A DNA stretch of 64,000 nt, from NCBI GenBank assembly GCA_006937955.1, contig SSNP01000407.1, positions 93,498-157,497 of the forward strand. Reading direction: 5' to 3'. Below the pieces are notes generated by a model that saw only the letters and a program-made list of their open reading frames with translations, searched no databases and was not told the DNA's origin. Positions 36,302 through 42,500 of the stretch are shown one piece after another (positions within the stretch are counted from its first letter, which is position 1; every line of letters starts with the position of its first letter). The DNA is from Pachypanchax playfairii. Lineage: Eukaryota > Chordata > Actinopteri > Cyprinodontiformes > Aplocheilidae. The translations under genes and the position numbers were made by a program.

Positions 36302-36616
36302 CAGGTCAGTGTTAGGAACGCTTTTGTATTAGCGCGTGCAGACAAACATTTGTACACATGAACCGAGTGGAGCAACACAAACAAGCAACCGCTTCATTCC
36401 AGCCTGTGGACGGACCGAGTCCGGCCCAGAACAGTGACCGAAACCAAGGCTGTGTTTGAGTGGGGGAAGGGGACCCGGAGTACGGAGCCCCGTTTCCAGC
36501 GGCCTGCGGCGCCTGAACCTGCTCCCAGGCTCCAGCAGTCTCTCAAACAATCTGCGGTGTCCGCAAACACAGTCCGCACACTTACCGGACGGGTTGACCG
36601 CGGCGGGGGTCGCCAT
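2396..36616 (-). CDS. arnt2: arnt2, bHLH-PAS transcription factor (exons 1-12, 3' end outside window)
   Basis: Twelve coding exons join in frame: 36586-36616, 31195-31306, 30851-30898, 28115-28328 (or its copy 24396-24609), 20632-20845, 19512-19614, 19187-19252, 18301-18386, 16740-16816, 16511-16645, 16066-16140, 2396-2547. The product of about 437 residues has a leader (1-63), bHLH (64 to about 116), PAS-A (about 134-260), PAS-B (about 323-393) and most of the PAC motif. Paralogue-diagnostic stretches such as [26 protein letters not shown] and [11 protein letters not shown] fit ARNT2 rather than ARNT1. ARNT2 is the nuclear class II partner of SIM1, HIF, NPAS and AHR-type proteins and binds RCGTG-type sites; in vertebrates it is needed for hypothalamic neurosecretory development. 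Human ARNT2 has 717 residues, so about 280, including the C-terminal activation domain, lie left of position 1. No frameshift or internal stop is seen. Confidence 0.97.
3262..3421 (+). repeat. LINE/SINE 3' tail, L2-like
   Basis: A T-rich stretch ends in AAAGCGCTTTATATATAAAG followed by TTGACTTGACTTG. A terminal AATAAAG-like motif with a short GACTT-type tandem is characteristic of fish L2-class LINE 3' ends; compare the end of the element at 38415-39095. The rest of 2548-3837 is intron 11 with nothing else recognised except a short GATG run at 3741-3758. Confidence 0.55.
3741..3758. repeat. Short (GATG)n microsatellite
   Basis: Four to five copies of GATG in a row inside intron 11, just left of the large array. 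Confidence 0.8.
3838..15955. repeat. 12-kb satellite built from 4-bp words (TAAC, ACAC, ACGT, TAAG)
   Basis: Nearly the whole stretch parses into tetranucleotides: TAAC, ACAC, ACGT and TAAG, with rarer AAAG, TACC and ATAC. A typical run is TAAC ACGT TAAC ACAC TAAG. Phase slips of 2 bp occur where ACAC is shortened to AC. The plus strand is almost G-free apart from ACGT and AAGT. Longer segments are repeated: the block around 7231-7390 recurs 430 bp further on at 7661-7820. The array fills most of arnt2 intron 11. Confidence 0.97.
16066..16140 (-). CDS. arnt2: arnt2 exon 11, PAS-B core
   Basis: This phase 0 exon of 25 codons (TCTGTAG acceptor, GTAATG donor) encodes residues 363-387, [20 protein letters not shown] then ESFQQ. 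It is effectively identical to vertebrate ARNT2. Its donor is followed within about 110 bases by the 12-kb array that fills most of intron 11. Confidence 0.97.
16511..16645 (-). CDS. arnt2: arnt2 exon 10, start of PAS-B
   Basis: This exon of exactly 45 codons (CTCTCAG acceptor, GTTAGC donor) encodes residues 318-362. It includes [36 protein letters not shown] and VIGYQP. The [13 protein letters not shown] stretch identifies ARNT2 rather than ARNT1 (CQPTEFISRHN). PAS-B binds the partner's PAS-B and coactivators in this family. Confidence 0.97.
16740..16816 (-). CDS. arnt2: arnt2 exon 9, inter-PAS linker
   Basis: This 77-base exon (TACTCAG acceptor, GTATGTC donor) completes Gly292 and encodes residues 293-317, from [14 protein letters not shown] to [11 protein letters not shown]. 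The acidic linker is variable and the C-terminal part conserved. It ends in phase 0. Confidence 0.95.
17352..17985. repeat. Tandem 306-bp duplication of a (GT)n/GGGGACC fish repeat
   Basis: Two copies offset by 306 bp (for example 17380 and 17686) appear identical. Each begins after (GT)n with TATTTCTGACCTCCTGGGGA and ends near GGTCCCCATAAGG, followed by another (GT)n. This matches a common teleost repeat whose ends carry complementary GGGGACC and GGTCCCC. The internal AGGGTTAGGGGTTAGG belongs to the family and is not a telomere relic. 16817-17351 holds nothing recognisable. Confidence 0.85.
18014..18290 (+). mobile_element. tRNA-derived SINE
   Basis: The head resembles a tRNA gene with Pol III boxes: A box TGGCTCAGTGG at 18024-18034 and B-box-like GGTGGATCAATCC at 18065-18077. 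The body carries AAGTGTCCTTGGGCAAGACA, GTGTGAATGGGTAAATG and AAAGCTCTTTGAGT, all typical of a widespread teleost SINE. It lies antisense to arnt2 in intron 8, with its 3' end within about 10-20 bp of the exon 8 donor. Confidence 0.85.
18301..18386 (-). CDS. arnt2: arnt2 exon 8, end of PAS-A
   Basis: The exon encodes residues 264-291 ([20 protein letters not shown], then YIKAWPPA) plus one base of Gly292. The acceptor is ATCAG and the donor GTAAAC. The GEAQY stretch is typical of ARNT2, where ARNT1 has GEPHF. A tRNA-derived SINE ends within about 10-20 bases downstream of the donor, unusually close to a constitutive splice site. Confidence 0.96.
18392..18424. repeat. CA/CAGA-rich microsatellite
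   Basis: A short imperfect run of ACAC and AGACAGACAC in intron 7, immediately upstream of exon 8. It replaces a normal polypyrimidine tract only in part; the acceptor itself is ATCAG. Confidence 0.6.
18480..18850. repeat. Possible degraded DNA-transposon-like interspersed repeat
   Basis: Wording such as AACGAGAACTGTCCAAATTC, TCCCACAATTCTTT and GTGCGCGGTAGCGCAGAG recalls a dispersed fish repeat, and the base composition differs from the adjoining intron. No terminal inverted repeats or target-site duplications were identified, so the call is weak. The rest of intron 7 up to 19186 shows nothing recognisable. Confidence 0.3.
19187..19252 (-). CDS. arnt2: arnt2 exon 7, variable PAS-A loop
   Basis: This 66-base exon (TTCAG acceptor, GTGAGC donor) encodes residues 242-262 ([21 protein letters not shown]) with split Arg codons at both ends. 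It corresponds to the variable loop that differs between ARNT and ARNT2; the PLDH and LNR positions favour ARNT2. The phases match exons 6 and 8. Confidence 0.93.
19512..19614 (-). CDS. arnt2: arnt2 exon 6, PAS-A continued
   Basis: This 103-base exon (TTCCCAG acceptor, GTGCGTG donor) completes Gly207 and encodes residues 208-240 plus two bases of Arg241. It carries the nearly invariant family stretches [13 protein letters not shown] and [15 protein letters not shown]. No substitution looks disruptive. Confidence 0.96.
20594..20620. repeat. (CTAA)n microsatellite
   Basis: Six or so CTAA repeats lie just downstream of the exon 5 donor, in intron 5. The word is the same TAAC tetranucleotide that makes up the 12-kb array in intron 11. 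The rest of intron 5 (19615-20631) holds nothing recognisable. Confidence 0.9.
20632..20845 (-). CDS. arnt2: arnt2 exon 5, first half of PAS-A
   Basis: The exon encodes residues 136-206 plus one base of Gly207, from [17 protein letters not shown] to the STSENTMTG region. It is in phase 0 with exon 4, has a CTGTAG acceptor and a GTAGAG donor. It holds the opening strands and helices of the PAS-A domain, which mediates dimerisation and partner choice. Human-like residues include [16 protein letters not shown] and [15 protein letters not shown]. The 36-bp minisatellite begins only about 160 bp upstream of the acceptor. Confidence 0.96.
21008..24257. repeat. 36-bp minisatellite array A, about 90 units
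   Basis: The unit begins GCATCAAGCTGCAGCCAGCA and is followed by GAACACCACGCTGTTA. Variants cluster in the middle (CAGCAGAACACC, CAGAAGAACGTC, CAGAAGACTGTC, CACCAGAACACC). Because 36 is a multiple of three and the unit lacks stops in several frames, long open frames appear on both strands, including one of about 1,100 codons on the plus strand. The array lies in arnt2 intron 4, from about 160 bp upstream of exon 5 to about 140 bp downstream of exon 4 copy A. Confidence 0.96.
24273..24286 (-). promoter_or_regulatory. CTCF-like core motif (copy A)
   Basis: The minus strand reads CCAGCAGGTGGCAG, which fits every position of the CTCF core CCASYAGRKGGCRS. It lies between the minisatellite edge and the bHLH exon, in a locally G-rich stretch. 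Binding is inferred from the motif only. Confidence 0.5.
24396..24609 (-). CDS. arnt2: arnt2 exon 4 (bHLH), copy A, identical duplicate
   Basis: This is a base-for-base duplicate of the bHLH exon at 28115-28328 (offset 3719), with the same acceptor, donor and flanking intron sequence. The repeated block runs from about 24211 to 24825 and stops directly at an undetermined base (N, 24826), after which the sequence resumes inside a 36-bp minisatellite. If both copies were spliced in series, the second would be read AGA GAA TCA CAG TGA, a stop after four codons. So at most one copy can contribute to full-length ARNT2. An assembly duplication of one haplotype is the most likely explanation; a real exon duplication cannot be excluded from the sequence alone. 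Confidence 0.75.
24826..24826. other. Undetermined base (N), likely assembly join
   Basis: The only ambiguous base in the window. To its left is unique intron 3 sequence identical to 28531-28544; to its right the sequence starts in the middle of a 36-bp minisatellite unit. Copy B continues at the matching point into unique DNA, so this looks like two contigs abutted with a token gap. Confidence 0.85.
24827..27976. repeat. 36-bp minisatellite array B, about 87 units
   Basis: Same unit family as array A, but with a different order of variants, for example next to the shared right edge. Small deletions near 26659 and 27845 shift the open frames. The similar size and identical right border suggest an allele of array A or a true tandem duplicate. 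Confidence 0.96.
27992..28005 (-). promoter_or_regulatory. CTCF-like core motif (copy B)
   Basis: Second identical copy of CCAGCAGGTGGCAG on the minus strand, duplicated with exon 4. Confidence 0.5.
28115..28328 (-). CDS. arnt2: arnt2 exon 4 (bHLH), copy B, nearer to exon 3
   Basis: The 214-bp exon has a TTGCAG acceptor and a GTATG donor. It completes Arg64 and encodes residues 65-135: basic region [15 protein letters not shown], helix 1, loop, helix 2, and the linker ending KPSFLTEQ. The DNA-reading triad of ARNT-type bHLH proteins is present at the expected spacing (His67, Glu71, Arg75). An identical copy lies at 24396-24609. Entry phase is 2 and exit phase 0, so the exon can be neither skipped nor doubled without a frame change: joining exon 3 to exon 5 gives AGG AAC TGA. 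This copy is contiguous with unique intron 3 sequence and has no N nearby. Confidence 0.95.
28545..30850. other. arnt2 intron 3, no feature recognised
   Basis: Unique-looking intron sequence of moderate AT content. Short open frames here have no recognisable similarity, no consistent splice context and no domain motifs. Nothing supports a gene or repeat. Confidence 0.6.
30851..30898 (-). CDS. arnt2: arnt2 exon 3, acidic linker before bHLH
   Basis: This 48-base exon has a TTTTCAG acceptor and a GTAAGAGC donor. It encodes residues 49-63 ([15 protein letters not shown]) with split codons at both ends (Gly48 and Arg64). The acidic run followed by SKFSR just before the basic region is the ARNT/ARNT2 signature. 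It lies about 2.5 kb upstream of the nearer exon 4 copy. Confidence 0.94.
31195..31306 (-). CDS. arnt2: arnt2 exon 2, N-terminal leader
   Basis: The exon follows a CAG acceptor and precedes a GTGAGT donor. It completes Glu11, encodes residues 12-47 and supplies two bases of Gly48. The segment is Met/Gly/Pro-rich and ends in a basic GKRRSG stretch, as in vertebrate ARNT2. That basic cluster lies in the nuclear localisation region of the family. The leader is less conserved than the rest of the protein and is somewhat shorter than in human ARNT2. Confidence 0.92.
31689..32434 (+). repeat. Dispersed repeat, inverted partner of 61445-62193
   Basis: About 746 bp in arnt2 intron 1 matches the reverse complement of 61445-62193 at very high identity. 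Differences include a 6-bp indel near 32000, an 11-bp indel near the right end and an AGG/ACC change near 31958. The shared block starts at GAGACGGTGTG and ends at GAGACATTTTAA. No transposase or obvious terminal repeats are seen, so the family is unassigned. 30899-31194 and 31307-31688 hold nothing recognisable. Confidence 0.9.
33025..33038. promoter_or_regulatory. RFX X-box-like palindrome 1
   Basis: GTTACCATGGCGAC fits the RFX-family X-box palindrome GTTNCCATGGNAAC except at one position of the second half. Function is inferred from motif only. Confidence 0.4.
33168..33181. promoter_or_regulatory. RFX X-box-like palindrome 2
   Basis: GTTACCATGGCAAC is a full match to the RFX X-box palindrome. 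It is in arnt2 intron 1, about 3.4 kb downstream of the start codon. Confidence 0.45.
33511..33524. promoter_or_regulatory. RFX X-box-like palindrome 3
   Basis: GTTACCATGGCAAC again, a full X-box match and identical to the one at 33168. Confidence 0.45.
33542..33674 (+). repeat. Dispersed repeat, direct partner of 60625-60754
   Basis: About 130 bp is shared with 60625-60754 in the same orientation, including GGTGTTTTTGATGTGG and AATGAGGCACGAGAACAAC. The copies differ by scattered substitutions and a 4-bp indel (GGCA). Here the element abuts the 32-bp minisatellite with no gap. Confidence 0.85.
33675..36178. repeat. 32-bp minisatellite, about 78 units, arnt2 intron 1
   Basis: The unit is GATCAGTGACGTTGTTGATC followed by AGAGTGACTAAA. 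It is very regular, with occasional 2-bp deletions (CAGTGACTAAA). The commonest variation is C/T at two CpG-prone spots (CAGCGACG, CAGTGACG, CAGTGATG, CAGCGATG). Each unit holds a TGACG half-site, a TGACTAA and usually a TGATCA palindrome. Confidence 0.96.
36247..36301. repeat. (GAT)n microsatellite
   Basis: About 18 uninterrupted GAT/ATG triplets in intron 1, about 290 bp downstream of the exon 1 donor. Confidence 0.95.
36586..36616 (-). CDS. arnt2: arnt2 exon 1, coding part
   Basis: The ATG on the minus strand is at 36616-36614 and begins [10 protein letters not shown], which matches the start of vertebrate ARNT2. The exon ends with one base of codon 11 before a GTAAG donor (plus-strand CTTAC at 36581-36585). 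Only 31 coding bases lie here; the 5' UTR extends to higher coordinates into GC-rich sequence. The start is chosen by homology and because the frame carries through the exon 1-2 junction (G plus AA gives Glu11). Confidence 0.93.
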
Positions 36617-36960
36617 GTTTCCACAGCAGGGATGGAAGATGGATCGATGTTCTTCTGTCTTGTCTGTGTTAAATATAAGAACTGCACCGATGAGATGACG
36701 GACAATACAGCAGGGAAGACACCGCCGTGGAAATAAGACGTCTTCACCACCGCCGGGGACACGAAGGACAAGTCACGCGACTCTCAACACAAACGGGTTG
36801 AAGAACGAGGAGGAGCGCGCACACAGAACGCATCTATAATGAGAATCTGGAAAGCAGACTTATTCACATGCAAGATGTCTGAATGGTAACACCGCGAGAC
36901 TTTAGACCTGCATGAATAATGAGATTTAAATACTGGGCCGTGTTCTAATGCGGTACCGGC
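36617..36960 (-). promoter_or_regulatory. arnt2: Putative arnt2 promoter and 5' UTR
   Basis: Sequence just upstream of the ATG, together with exon 1 and the start of intron 1, is markedly richer in G+C and CpG than its surroundings, as expected for a CpG-island promoter. Visible elements on the gene's strand are an XRE-like TCGCGTG (36774-36780), a palindromic AAGACGTCTT near 36736-36745, and a TATA-like AGTATTTAAATC (36923-36934). The transcription start cannot be fixed from sequence. Confidence 0.45.
36774..36780 (-). promoter_or_regulatory. XRE/HRE-like core TCGCGTG
   Basis: The minus strand reads TCGCGTG, matching the TNGCGTG dioxin-response core (AHR:ARNT) and the RCGTG core used by HIF:ARNT. 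It lies about 160 bp upstream of the arnt2 start codon. A single 7-bp match is weak evidence; the position inside the putative promoter is the reason to list it. Confidence 0.3.
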
Positions 36961-37039
36961 TGGAGGCGGAGTCTGGACGCACAGGGACTCGGAACCAGTT
37001 ATGTTTTCAGTTCTCTGTGCAGAGGCGAATGTAGTCTTC

Positions 37040-37950
37040 ATGGGGCCTCAAGCTGAACACGGGCCCCTGCTTTCTGATTGCTTTTCCATCATTTAGAGGA
37101 AAACTCATTTTGATGTACATCCTACTAGACAGGGGTGCCGCCAGAAATTCTGGGCCCTATGAAAACCAAAATTTCTGGGCCCCCTACATTTTTTACAGAT
37201 AAAATTTAACCCAATAAACATAACCTGTGTAATAAAAAAGATACTTAGCACGCTGCTTAGTTAAAATGTTTGCTCATGGCTTCCTCTGTTCTCTCATCTT
37301 CCTCTCTTCTGTTATCTTTCTTTACATTTAGGGTTCCCTCTGTGTTCTCATATTCTCATCACTTCCACACTCCTTCCTGGCAAAACTCTCTATCTCTCTC
37401 TTGTTTCTGTGGGGTAAAGATAGGAAAATCCTTTTTGTTCCCCAGTCAACAAGTAACAGCTTAGAATTAATATTTTCCCAAATAATATATGATATATATA
37501 TAATATATGAAATATATAATCATGCAAAATTAGACAATCTAAAATTTAATTAGATTTTTGCTGCTTTGGTAGCTGATCATGTTCCTGACACTGAGAGGAC
37601 TGGTTCATTAGTAGGAGGGTGAGGTGCAGTCAATAAAACGGATTCTTTATCTGAGTCAATAAAACACATAAAAAAACAAAATATTTGTATTGGCCTATTT
37701 AGTTTTCTTTTCTTAATATAAAATATTAAAATATCTATTTTATAGTAAATGGGTGGCCCTGTGATGGACTGGCAATAGTCAAAACAGACAAAATACACAT
37801 TGAATGCATGAGGCTAGCATATTTAACGTGTTTATTAAAAAGAGAAAAGAAATACAAAAAGAAAAGGGGGTCTGCTCTTCTGGGCCCTTCATCAACCTGG
37901 GTCCTGGGCCCTTAGAATGGTCCAAACCTTCCACCCCTTTATGGTACTAG
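37040..37950. repeat. Degraded interspersed repeat with GGGCCC-rich ends
   Basis: The left part has GGGGCCTCAAGCTG and AGAAATTCTGGGCCC; the right part has TTCTGGGCCCTTCATCAACC and GGTCCTGGGCCC. This recalls a common fish interspersed repeat whose name I cannot give. A fragment of another, GGCCCTGTGATGGACTGGC near 37755, is typical of a further widespread teleost repeat. The interior is AT-rich with no coding similarity. Confidence 0.4.
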
Positions 37951-37954
37951 TGAC

Positions 37955-38280
37955 CCACATCAGGCATGATGATGCTGATCTGGCCTTCAGTGAGGAGGTG
38001 AATAATCTACAGCAATATTAACAGTCTGGTACTAAGTGTCAATAAAACAAAGCTGATTACTGTTGACCTCAGAATAAACTGACACGTCACACCAGCAGCT
38101 ACAGTGGAGGTCGTCAGCTGCACCAGTTAGACTCTCTGTCCTGGTCCCCTCAAGTCAAAGCTCAGACATCTTCTGCACCTATCCATGAAGAAAGCGCTTC
38201 CCCCCATCACCCTCACCATTGTTTACAGAGATCATACTTAGCAGATACAGCTTTCCTAGCAATCAGAACGAACCGACTCT
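37955..38280 (+). pseudogene. Relic of a LINE reverse transcriptase
   Basis: Short conceptual stretches in shifting frames resemble the part of a non-LTR reverse transcriptase after the catalytic motif: DDADLAFSEEVNNLQQY, then VLSVNKTKLITVDLR (compare the usual LNVxKTKEMVVDFR), then LRHLLHLSMKKALPP. Stops and frameshifts separate them. The element is an old decayed copy; the clade cannot be fixed. Confidence 0.45.
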
Positions 38281-38414
38281 GATCATCTCTGACTTCCTGC
38301 AACTGCATTATTTCTGCACAACTCCTGTGAGCTGAGTGCAGTCAGCTGTCACTCAGTTTTTAATTGCTAATGCAGACTATACCCGTTAGTACATGTGAGA
38401 TGGACAAAAGGAAA

Positions 38415-39095
38415 GGAACAATCTCCGTCGCTTGGCTAAAATCAAACCATTTTTATCAAGACATCATTTAGAGATTGTTGTTCATGCCTTTATTACGTCT
38501 CGAAATGATTATTGCAATTCCATATTAGTTGGGGTCAGTAAGTCAACTTTATCAAGGCTGCAACTGGTGCAAAATGCGGCTGCAAAGTTCTTGGTGAGGA
38601 AGAAGAAATTTGACCACATTTCTCCAGTTTTGGAGTCCTTGCATTGGCTGCCTGTTGTCTTTAGGGTTCGTTTTAAAATTCTCCTATTGGTTTTTAAATC
38701 ATTAAATAGGATGGCTTCTTTATATTTGCAGTCCCTTATTAAGCCATATAACCTGACGCAGTCACTCCGCTCAGAGAATAGTCTCTTGCTCACGGTCCCT
38801 AGATCCAGCCTCAAGACGAGAGGGGACAGGGCGTTCTCTGTAGCTGGCCATAAACTCTGGAATGAGTTACCATACTCTGTACGGGCCTCGCCCTCAGTGG
38901 CAGTTTTTAAGGGTAGGCTAAAGACATTTTCGTCCGACTTGACCTTTTCTGCTGACCAAAAATTGTAATTTGTATGTTTTATTGGTTCTTTTACTTCTGT
39001 TTGGATTTTATTCTTTTTCTAATTTATCTCTATTTTAATGTTTTTATTGTCCTGTGCAGCACGCTTTATAAATAAAGCTTGAGTTGAGTTAAGTT
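38415..39095 (+). pseudogene. 5'-truncated L2-like LINE: ORF2 C-terminus and 3' UTR
   Basis: An open frame without a proper ATG start ends at 38968 (about 180 codons). It shows the conserved C-terminal region of L2/Maui-class fish LINE polyproteins: HAFITSRNDYCNSILVGVS, LQLVQNAAAKFL, SLHWLPVVFRVRFKILLLVF, TRGDRAFSVAGHKLWNELP. It encodes no endonuclease or catalytic RT motif, so it is a dead 3' fragment of the kind left by truncated target-primed insertion. The tail AATAAAGCTTGAGTTGAG with GAGTT-type repeats ends the element near 39095. The frame itself is intact, suggesting fairly recent insertion. Confidence 0.85.
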
Positions 39096-39425
39096 GAGTG
39101 ACAGCCCCCCCCCATCCCAGTCCGGAATTAAGGACAGACTAAAATAAGAGTGGAGAGAAGGAGGGTGTGGCTGTGGCATGGTGTTTAACTGGGAGTGAAG
39201 TGGTCTCGTCCCCAATTTTAATCATGTCGGTATTCCATTTTACATTAGCAGCATTTGTCTTTATCATTATTGAGGAAATTTTCTGTTTTATTTCTATATT
39301 TTAGATATAAACTGAATGGGAACAATTATTTTATTCCATTATTGCTATATTTTATTTTTATTACTTTGTTTTTCTTTTCATCTGAGCCACAATGACTTGT
39401 CATTATTTAATATTTGTCTGCCTGG

Positions 39426-39430
39426 CTGCC

Positions 39431-39481
<51 letters not shown>

Positions 39482-39493
39482 ATGTATGTATGT
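39426..39493. repeat. (CTGT)n microsatellite
   Basis: About a dozen CTGT repeats followed by a few TATG repeats, a short distance left of the heptamer satellite. 39096-39425 holds nothing else recognisable. Confidence 0.95.
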
Positions 39494-39559
39494 CTTTGCT
39501 CTTTCCTTGGAAGGTTTTAATGACGAGGACTCTTTCAGATGTTAACAGCATTCTAACAG

Positions 39560-42500
39560 TAGATGTTAGATAATAAATGTTCAATGTTAGATGATAGACG
39601 TTAGATGATAGATGTTAGATGATAGACATTAGATGTTAGATGATAGACGTTAGATGATAGACGTTAGATGTTAGATGATAGACGTTAGATGATAGACGTT
39701 AGATGATAGATGTTAGATGATAGACGTTAGATGATAGACGTTAGATGATAGATGTTAGATGATAGATGTTAGATGATAGATGTTAGATGATAGACGTTAG
39801 ATGATAGACGTTAGATGATAGATGTTAGATGATAGACAGTAGATGATAGATGTTAGATGATAGACGTTAGATGATAGATGTTAGATGATAGATGTTAGAT
39901 GATAGATGTTAGACGTTAGATGATAGACGTTAGACGATAGACGTTAGATGATAGATGTTAGATGATAGACGTTAGATGATAGACGTTAGATGTTAGATGA
40001 TAGACGTTAGATGTTAGATGTTAGATGATAGACGTTAGACGATAGATGTTAGATGATAGACGTTAGATGTTAGATGTTAGACGTTAGATGATAGATGTTA
40101 GATGATAGACGTTAGACGATAGACGTTAGATGTTAGATGATAGACGTTAGATGTTAGACGTTAGATGATAGATGTTAGATGTTAGATGATAGACGTTAGA
40201 TGATAGATGTTAGATGATAGACGTTAGATGATAGATGTTAGATGATAGACGTTAGATGATAGACGTTAGATGATAGATGTTAGATGATAGACGTTAGACG
40301 ATAGACGTTAGATGTTAGATGATAGACGTTAGATGATAGACGTTAGATGATAGATGTTAGATGATAGATGTTAGATGATAGATGTTAGATGATAGACGTT
40401 AGATGATAGATGTTAGATGATAGACGTTAGATGATAGATGTTAGATGTTAGATGATAGACGTTAGATGTTAGATGTTAGACGATAGATGTTAGACGTTAG
40501 ATGATAGATGTTAGATGATAGATGTTAGATGATAGACGTTAGATGATAGACGTTAGATGATAGATGATAGACGTTAGATGATAGATGTTAGATGATAGAT
40601 GTTAGATGATAGACGTTAGATGATAGATGATAGACGTTAGATGATAGATGTTAGATGATAGACGTTAGACGATAGACGTTAGATGTTAGATGATAGATGT
40701 TAGATGTTAGATGTTAGATGTTAGACGTTAGATAATAGATGTTAGATAATAGACGTTAGATGATAGACGTTAGATGATAGATGATAGACGTTAGATGATA
40801 GATGTTAGATGTTAGATGTTAGATGTTAGACGTTAGATGATAGATGTTAGATGATAAACGTTAGATGATGGACATTAGATGATAGATGTTAGATGATAGA
40901 CGTTAGATGATAGATGTTAGATGATAGACGTTAGATGATAGATGTTAGATGTTAGATGATAGACGTTAGATGTTAGATGTTAGATGATAGACGTTAGATG
41001 ATAGATGTTAGATGATAAACGTTAGATGATGGACATTAGATGATAGATGTTAGATGATAGACGTTAGATGATAGATGTTAGATGATAGACGTTAGATGAT
41101 AGATGTTAGATGTTAGATGATAGACGTTAGATGTTAGATGTTAGATGATAGACGTTAGATGATAGATGTTAGATGATAGACGTTAGATGATAGACATTAG
41201 ATGATAGATGTTAGATGATAGACGTTAGATGATAGATGTTAGATGATAGACGTTAGATGATAGATGTTAGATGTTAGATGATAGACGTTAGATGTTAGAT
41301 GTTAGATGATAGACGTTAGATGATAGATGTTAGATGATAGACGTTAGATGATAGACGTTAGATGATAGATGTTAGATGATAGACGTTAGATGATAGATGT
41401 TAGATGATAGACGTTAGATGATAGACGTTAGATGATAGATGTTAGATGATAGACGTTAGATGATAGATGTTAGATGTTAGATGTTAGACGTTAGATGATA
41501 GATGTTAGATGATAGACGTTAGATGATAGATGTTAGATGATAGATGTTAGATGATAGATGTTAGACGTTAGATGATAGACGTTAGATGATAGACGTTAGA
41601 TGATAGATGTTAGATGATAGACGTTAGATGATAGATGTTAGATGATAGACGTTAGATGTTAGATGATAGACGTTAGATGATAGACGTTAGATGATAGATG
41701 TTAGATGATAGACGTTAGATGATAGATGTTAGATGATAGACGTTAGATGATAGATGTTAGATGATAGACGTTAGATGTTAGATGATAGATGTTAGATGTT
41801 AGATGTTAGATGATAGATGTTAGATGTTAGATGATAGATGTTAGATGATAGACGTTAGATGATAGATGTTAGATGATAGACGTTAGATGTTAGATGATAG
41901 ATGTTAGATGTTAGATGTTAGATGTTAGATGTTAGACATTAGATGATAGATGTTAGATGATAGACGTTAGATGATAGACATTAGATGATAGATGTTAGAT
42001 GATAGACGTTAGACGATAGACGTTAGATGATGGACGTTAGATGATAGATGTTAGATGATAGACGTTAGATAATAGATGTTAGATGATAGACGTTAGATGA
42101 TAGATGTTAGATGATAGATGTTAAATGATAGATGTTAGATGTTAGATGATAGACGTTAGATGTTAGATGTTAGATGATAGACGTTAGATGATAGACGTTA
42201 GATGATAGATGTTAGATGATAGACGTTAGATGATAGATGTTAGATGATAGACGTTAGATGATAGATGTTAGATGTTAGATGATAGACGATAGATCATAGA
42301 TGTTAGATGATAGACGTTAGATGATAGATGTTAGATGATATATGTTAGACGATAGACGTTAGATGTTAGATGATAGACGTTAGATGATAGACGTTAGATG
42401 ATAGACGTTAGATGATAGATGTTAGACGATAGACGTTAGATGATAGATGTTAGATGATAGACGTTAGATGATAGACGTTAGATGATAGATGTTAGATAAT

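Noticed and set aside
38432..38968. Host gene encoding a 178-residue protein
   Set aside because: The frame matches the C-terminal part of an L2-class LINE polyprotein, lacks an ATG start and is followed by a typical LINE 3' tail.
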